In this document: positions 60,434 through 64,000 of the stretch, piece after piece
Numbering within the stretch: the first letter of the stretch is position 1
Layout: every line of letters begins with the position of its first letter
Assembly (NCBI RefSeq): GCF_000003855.2
Contig: NW_003101682.1
Span: 745,178-809,177, forward strand
Length of the DNA stretch: 64,000 bases
Direction: 5' to 3'
Source: Blastomyces gilchristii SLH14081
Lineage: Eukaryota; Ascomycota; Eurotiomycetes; Onygenales; Ajellomycetaceae
The notes under the pieces: model-generated
Databases searched by the model: none
What the model saw: the letters and a program-made list of their open reading frames with translations, nothing else
Told to the model about the DNA's origin: nothing
Program-made: the position numbers and the translations under genes

Positions 60434-60596
60434 ATTCAAAGGTTGCTTGAGCCAGCGCACGATTACAGGTGTACGCCGGCTTCTTATATATTGTACACTA
60501 AATTAATTAGTGGCTGCTATGGCCCCTTTACACTTGTAAGCAAGTTTGGAAGTGGCCGTGTTATTATCCGACAGTCATACATTCTTTCAAACCACA
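60434..60596 (+). repeat. Short GC-richer repeat SR, copy 2
   Basis: It matches 886-1062. It retains GCCAGCGCACG ... GTACGCCGGC as an inverted repeat and GTGGCTGCTATGGCCCC. Gypsy-H sequence ends at its left edge. The right flank (60597-60670) is still relatively GC-rich, so the repeat may belong to a longer unit continuing rightward. Confidence 0.65.
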
Positions 60597-61140
60597 TTCT
60601 CTCCCACCAGATTCAGTCACGCTCACATGACCATGACATCTGCCCTAGCTTCATGTGGATTAGCACATCACTAGTATTTGCAATCTTGTGATCTGTTCCT
60701 GATTCAGCTAGTGTTCTGTGTATATTCTCACAAAGAAACTTTCACTATATTACATCACTTATTCACTAACTTTTTTCATTCTTCAATTATCTTCTTCATC
60801 ATTGTCATCATTGAACATTATCATTATCTTATTCAAGATTTCTACTTCTTCTTCTGTTTAACTCTTTTCTATCTGTTCATCTATCATATTATACTCATTT
60901 CTGATAATGATTCTCTGTTCTCATAACAAGCATCATTGTAGTGCTCATATCAGGCAGTTCATTAGCAGTAAGTGTAATATATTGTGAAATATGATCAGAA
61001 CTTGTTTATCTTCTAATAATTGTCAGAATATATTATCATAGATAACACATCTTCTTCATCTTCTTATACACTCTCAACTGTTTTTCTTCTCAGCAGGTTT
61101 CTGATTGTGTTTTCTGACATGATTTTATATAAACACAGAT
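60597..61140. other. Unrecognised AT-rich sequence
   Basis: Overlapping open frames on the + strand (60413-60691 and 60678-60926) are compositionally odd, the second rich in Phe/Ile/Tyr. I see no motif, and they probably reflect pyrimidine-rich sequence. No known element end is visible. Confidence 0.4.
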
Positions 61141-62166
61141 ACTGATATATTTGTTTTTATTCATGTAGAATCTTCACATGGTGACAGATCTGTATTTGCT
61201 GATGATAGTGAATTCAATATTGAATTATTAATTGAGAACTTGAAGAACATGATAATGAAGGAATTATCTGTGTCATGTGTGATCAGATCTTCTATATCTC
61301 TTCCTGCTTCTTCTGCTACTTCTTTCTCTGCTGTTTTCTCTTAATCTTCTACACTTGTCTCTGTGTCTGATTCTCTCACTTCTGCTACCTCTGTTCCTGC
61401 AACTCTCACTTCTGCTACTTCTGATTTTACTGTCTCTACTTTCATTATCAGCTCTTCCTGTTTCAAGAAGATATTGTATAGACTTAATAAATCATGTTTT
61501 TCAGTATATATGCTTCTGCTCTTCTTGCTGACTCTCAGAATAATTTATTATACAAAGACTATATATGATATGACTATCTGAAGCTCAGTCACAGACACTG
61601 ATTATTATATTTATTTTAAATATTTATAATAAAGTAATTATTTATTCATATCAGAGAATCATTCTCTCTCTCAACAGTGTTAAGATAATAAGTCTTTTTC
61701 TTTTTTATCTTTTCTTTCTGACACTGATTTTTCTATTCTTAGAGAAAATCATTATGAGTTTTACTGTGTATGAAATCATGATATTTACAGATATCAAGAA
61801 ACTTTTCATGACTGTAAAGTTTAATATTGTAAAAATATCTGCTCTAATGAATTTCTTCAGAATAATAGATTTATATCAGTCTATTCTCTGATATCTGTTA
61901 TCTGACTTCATAATGCAGATAAAAGATATCTGTGTTTTTAAGAACAGAAATGTGAATATTGTACTTTTTTACATCTGCAGATATGAGACTTGTACATCTT
62001 ATCTGAGATATTATTGTGAAAATAAGCTGTTTACACACTGTGTTCTGCTTTCTGCATTTCTCTGTGTCTCTCTCTCTCTTTCTGAGAAGCCTTGTGTGTG
62101 TTGTAATTATGTGTACAACTCTAAGATCAGTGAGTCTTTATTTAATAACTGTTCTTATCTTTGATT
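61141..62166 (+). pseudogene. Unidentified coding-like frame, Ser/Thr-rich then Cys-rich
   Basis: A single + strand phase stays readable for about 1 kb with scattered TAA and TGA. It has an acidic start (SVFADDSEFNIELLIENLKN), a Ser/Thr/Ala-rich stretch (61262-61450, TSATSVPATLTSATSDF), then a Cys/His-rich part near 61744-61990 (FHDCKVQYCKNICSNEFLQ and KCEYC). The spaced Cys and His suggest a metal-binding domain. I do not recognise the family. Broken stop positions fit mutated Gln and Trp, so it is probably a decayed repeat gene. Confidence 0.4.
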
Positions 62167-62207
62167 TTGTGATTTTTATATACTAATAATGATTCTTAGT
62201 TGCTTCA

Positions 62208-62624
62208 GTGTCAGAGATCATTCTAATTAAAGATGATAATACTGCTGAGACTACTCTCTCTCACTCTCAAGCTTCTCTTATTACTTTCTCTTTCTTCTCT
62301 GCAGAGAAGATTGTGTGCATATCAGATTGTAAGTATTCAGTCTCAGATGACTCTCATCATTATTTATTTGATTCTATATCTTCTTCTTCTTTTATTTCTT
62401 TCATCTTCACTCTCTCTATTCTGACTTCTGATTCTGTGAGTTCTGCATTCTTCTTCAATTTTTCTATACATACATGTACACATTTCTATATTGACATTTC
62501 AGTCAATCTTGTGATAAATGACATTAATATTGTACACAGAGCAGTAGAGAAATCAGAGATATATACAGTATTGTTACAAGAGCAGCTTACAGTTCTTGAA
62601 TTTCTTACAGATCTTGAGTTTTAA
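62208..62624 (+). pseudogene. Ser/Phe-rich open frame, doubtful gene fragment
   Basis: An open frame of about 138 codons runs without a stop from GTG 62208 to TAA 62622-62624. It has a Ser-rich centre and an acidic end (LLQEQLTVLEFLTDLEF). It follows the frame above in another phase, with an intron-like TACTAAT ... TTAG at 62180-62199 between them, so it may be its next exon. No domain is recognised. A second overlapping frame (62233-62424) is a Leu-rich shadow. Confidence 0.3.
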
Positions 62625-64000
62625 GATTTTCTTTGTTTTTGATGTTTTTCAGATGATGTGACATTGAAAATAGATTAATATATAATGTATGAAAATGAAT
62701 GAGATATATATAATAATATTTGTCTTTTACAGCTGACTCTTACAGTTAATGATCAATTTATTATTTCTTTTCTTTTCTTACACTTTTTCTTTATCTGCTA
62801 GCTACTACTCTTACATAATCTCTATATAGTACAGCATTCAGTAACTAGGTTTAACAGCTTTCATCTTTTATGATTCTGTCTCACATATTATACTGTCTCT
62901 CTTTACTCACTCAGATTACTACAGTGAATAACTTATCAAAACTAATCTCATCTGATCTCTGAGTGTTCTCAGAAATTGAGATGACTTGATCTCATATATC
63001 TGTGAATGTTTCAGATGCTTCATTCTCTGTTATCTCTGTGATTAAACTGATATAAACAGTTGAATTCAACTCTGAATTTCTTTTTCTTCTGTAATCTGAT
63101 TTACATGCAAGTCTGCTGCTTTGAGACTGCTCTTTGCTATATTACACTCACTGTCTATAGCATGTTATTGTACAATCAGCTACAGTCTCATCACTTATTG
63201 AAGTGTGATATTTATCTGATTTCTTCATTTCTTCTCATTCTTTTCTTATAATTGTGAAAAGATTGAAATAAGTGAGATTATCTGATTCATAAGTGTCTAT
63301 GATTTCTCTTACTTTATAAGACTTTTCAATTATAAGTCTCTTCTTTTTCAACACTGAAAATAGTGCTGTGAATAATCATAATTCACTCAAATCTTGTATC
63401 TTTACTTTTATAAGTTATGAATCATTTATTAAGTTATATAAGACTCATCTCTCTGATTCTTTCAATGCATATGTTTTCAGAGAATGTGATTTGAGTATTT
63501 TATATAACTCAAATCATCTAGATTGAAACTTCTCAGAACTCTCATTATGTATAAGAACTCATATTCTTATCTTAAGACTTAATTTCTTAACTAGTGAGTC
63601 TTGTATTCTTTTTGATTGAATTGCTTAGTTCAGAAGTAACTTGTTAGCTTTTGCATGTGTATGACTGATCTCTTTTAATCTTGATTCTGTGTCTGTGACT
63701 GTTGTGTCTGCAACTGCTACTACTGTGTCTGTAACTGCTGTTCTCTTTCTCATCTTTTCTGAAGCATTCTCTGAAATGCATGAGTGTAATTCATACAACA
63801 GATAGAATGATGAACACTTGAAGACTGCATGCTACTGAATTTATGTGACTAATAGTGCCTGACTAAGATATTCATTCTATAATCTTGTAGACTTACTTAT
63901 TAGATATTTTATCAGCATGTTACTCAAGATTCTATTCAAGTGTTTCACTTTTGTGTTTATCTGTGAGTGATATAATGTTGTTATATAATGTCTTGTCTGT
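62625..64000. other. Unrecognised AT-rich sequence
   Basis: No element terminus, LINE tail or known domain is seen. One short + frame (63060-63251) is Leu/Phe-rich without motif. Composition resembles 61141-62624, so it may be the continuation of the same unidentified repeat, which leaves the window at its right edge. Confidence 0.35.

Noticed and set aside
1..64000. tRNA and rRNA genes
   Set aside because: No cloverleaf with anticodon arm or conserved rRNA segment was noticed on reading both strands. A covariance-model scan was not possible.

Overview
The window is a 64 kb block of nested, decayed transposable elements with no intact host gene. It most likely comes from a filamentous fungus, probably an ascomycete. 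The reasons are Tad1-type LINEs, chromodomain Ty3/Gypsy elements, a Ty1/Copia element, a fungal-style hAT element with 506-bp miniature derivatives, very AT-rich sequence, and coding frames broken almost only by TGA, TAA and TAG in places where the family has Trp or Gln. That pattern points to RIP-like C-to-T mutation. The species cannot be named from the sequence.

Layout. 1-885 is unrecognised AT-rich sequence. 886-1062 is a short GC-richer repeat (SR) whose second copy lies at 60434-60596. LINE-B (+) runs from about 1063 to 22000. It is split by Gypsy-A (1106-6806) and by miniature hAT copy M5 (10507-19450). M5 is itself split by Gypsy-C (10881-19313), which carries truncated LINE-D (17663-18815). 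A LINE tail fragment (22001-22527) follows. Next comes a Ty1/Copia element (about 22528-46870, +), split by miniature M6 (23385-43723). M6 is split by full-length LINE-F (23485-43305, -), and LINE-F is split by Gypsy-E (24082-29770), miniature M4 (30443-30948) and a 5.9-kb hAT element (31136-37011). The Copia element also carries truncated LINE-K (43832-44921). Gypsy-I, of the Gypsy-C family, starts at 46871, holds miniature M3 (48521-49026) and is cut by Gypsy-H (49391 to about 60430, family of A and E). Gypsy-H holds LINE-G (50720-56055) and miniatures M1 (56839-57344) and M2 (59464-59969). After SR copy 2, 60597-64000 is unrecognised and partly coding-like.

The boundaries rest on target-site duplications read directly: 5 bp for Gypsy, 8 bp for hAT, 12-13 bp for LINEs. 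All six miniature copies come to exactly 506 bp once nested insertions are removed, which independently supports the nesting model.

The most notable points are these. The hAT element carries two further gene-like regions besides its transposase, and its putative introns share a short motif with the miniature elements. The mutation signature looks unusual, with CpG and CpC/GpG depleted but CpA retained. The 5' end of LINE-F is GC-rich and nearly unmutated, beside a 164-bp tandem repeat.
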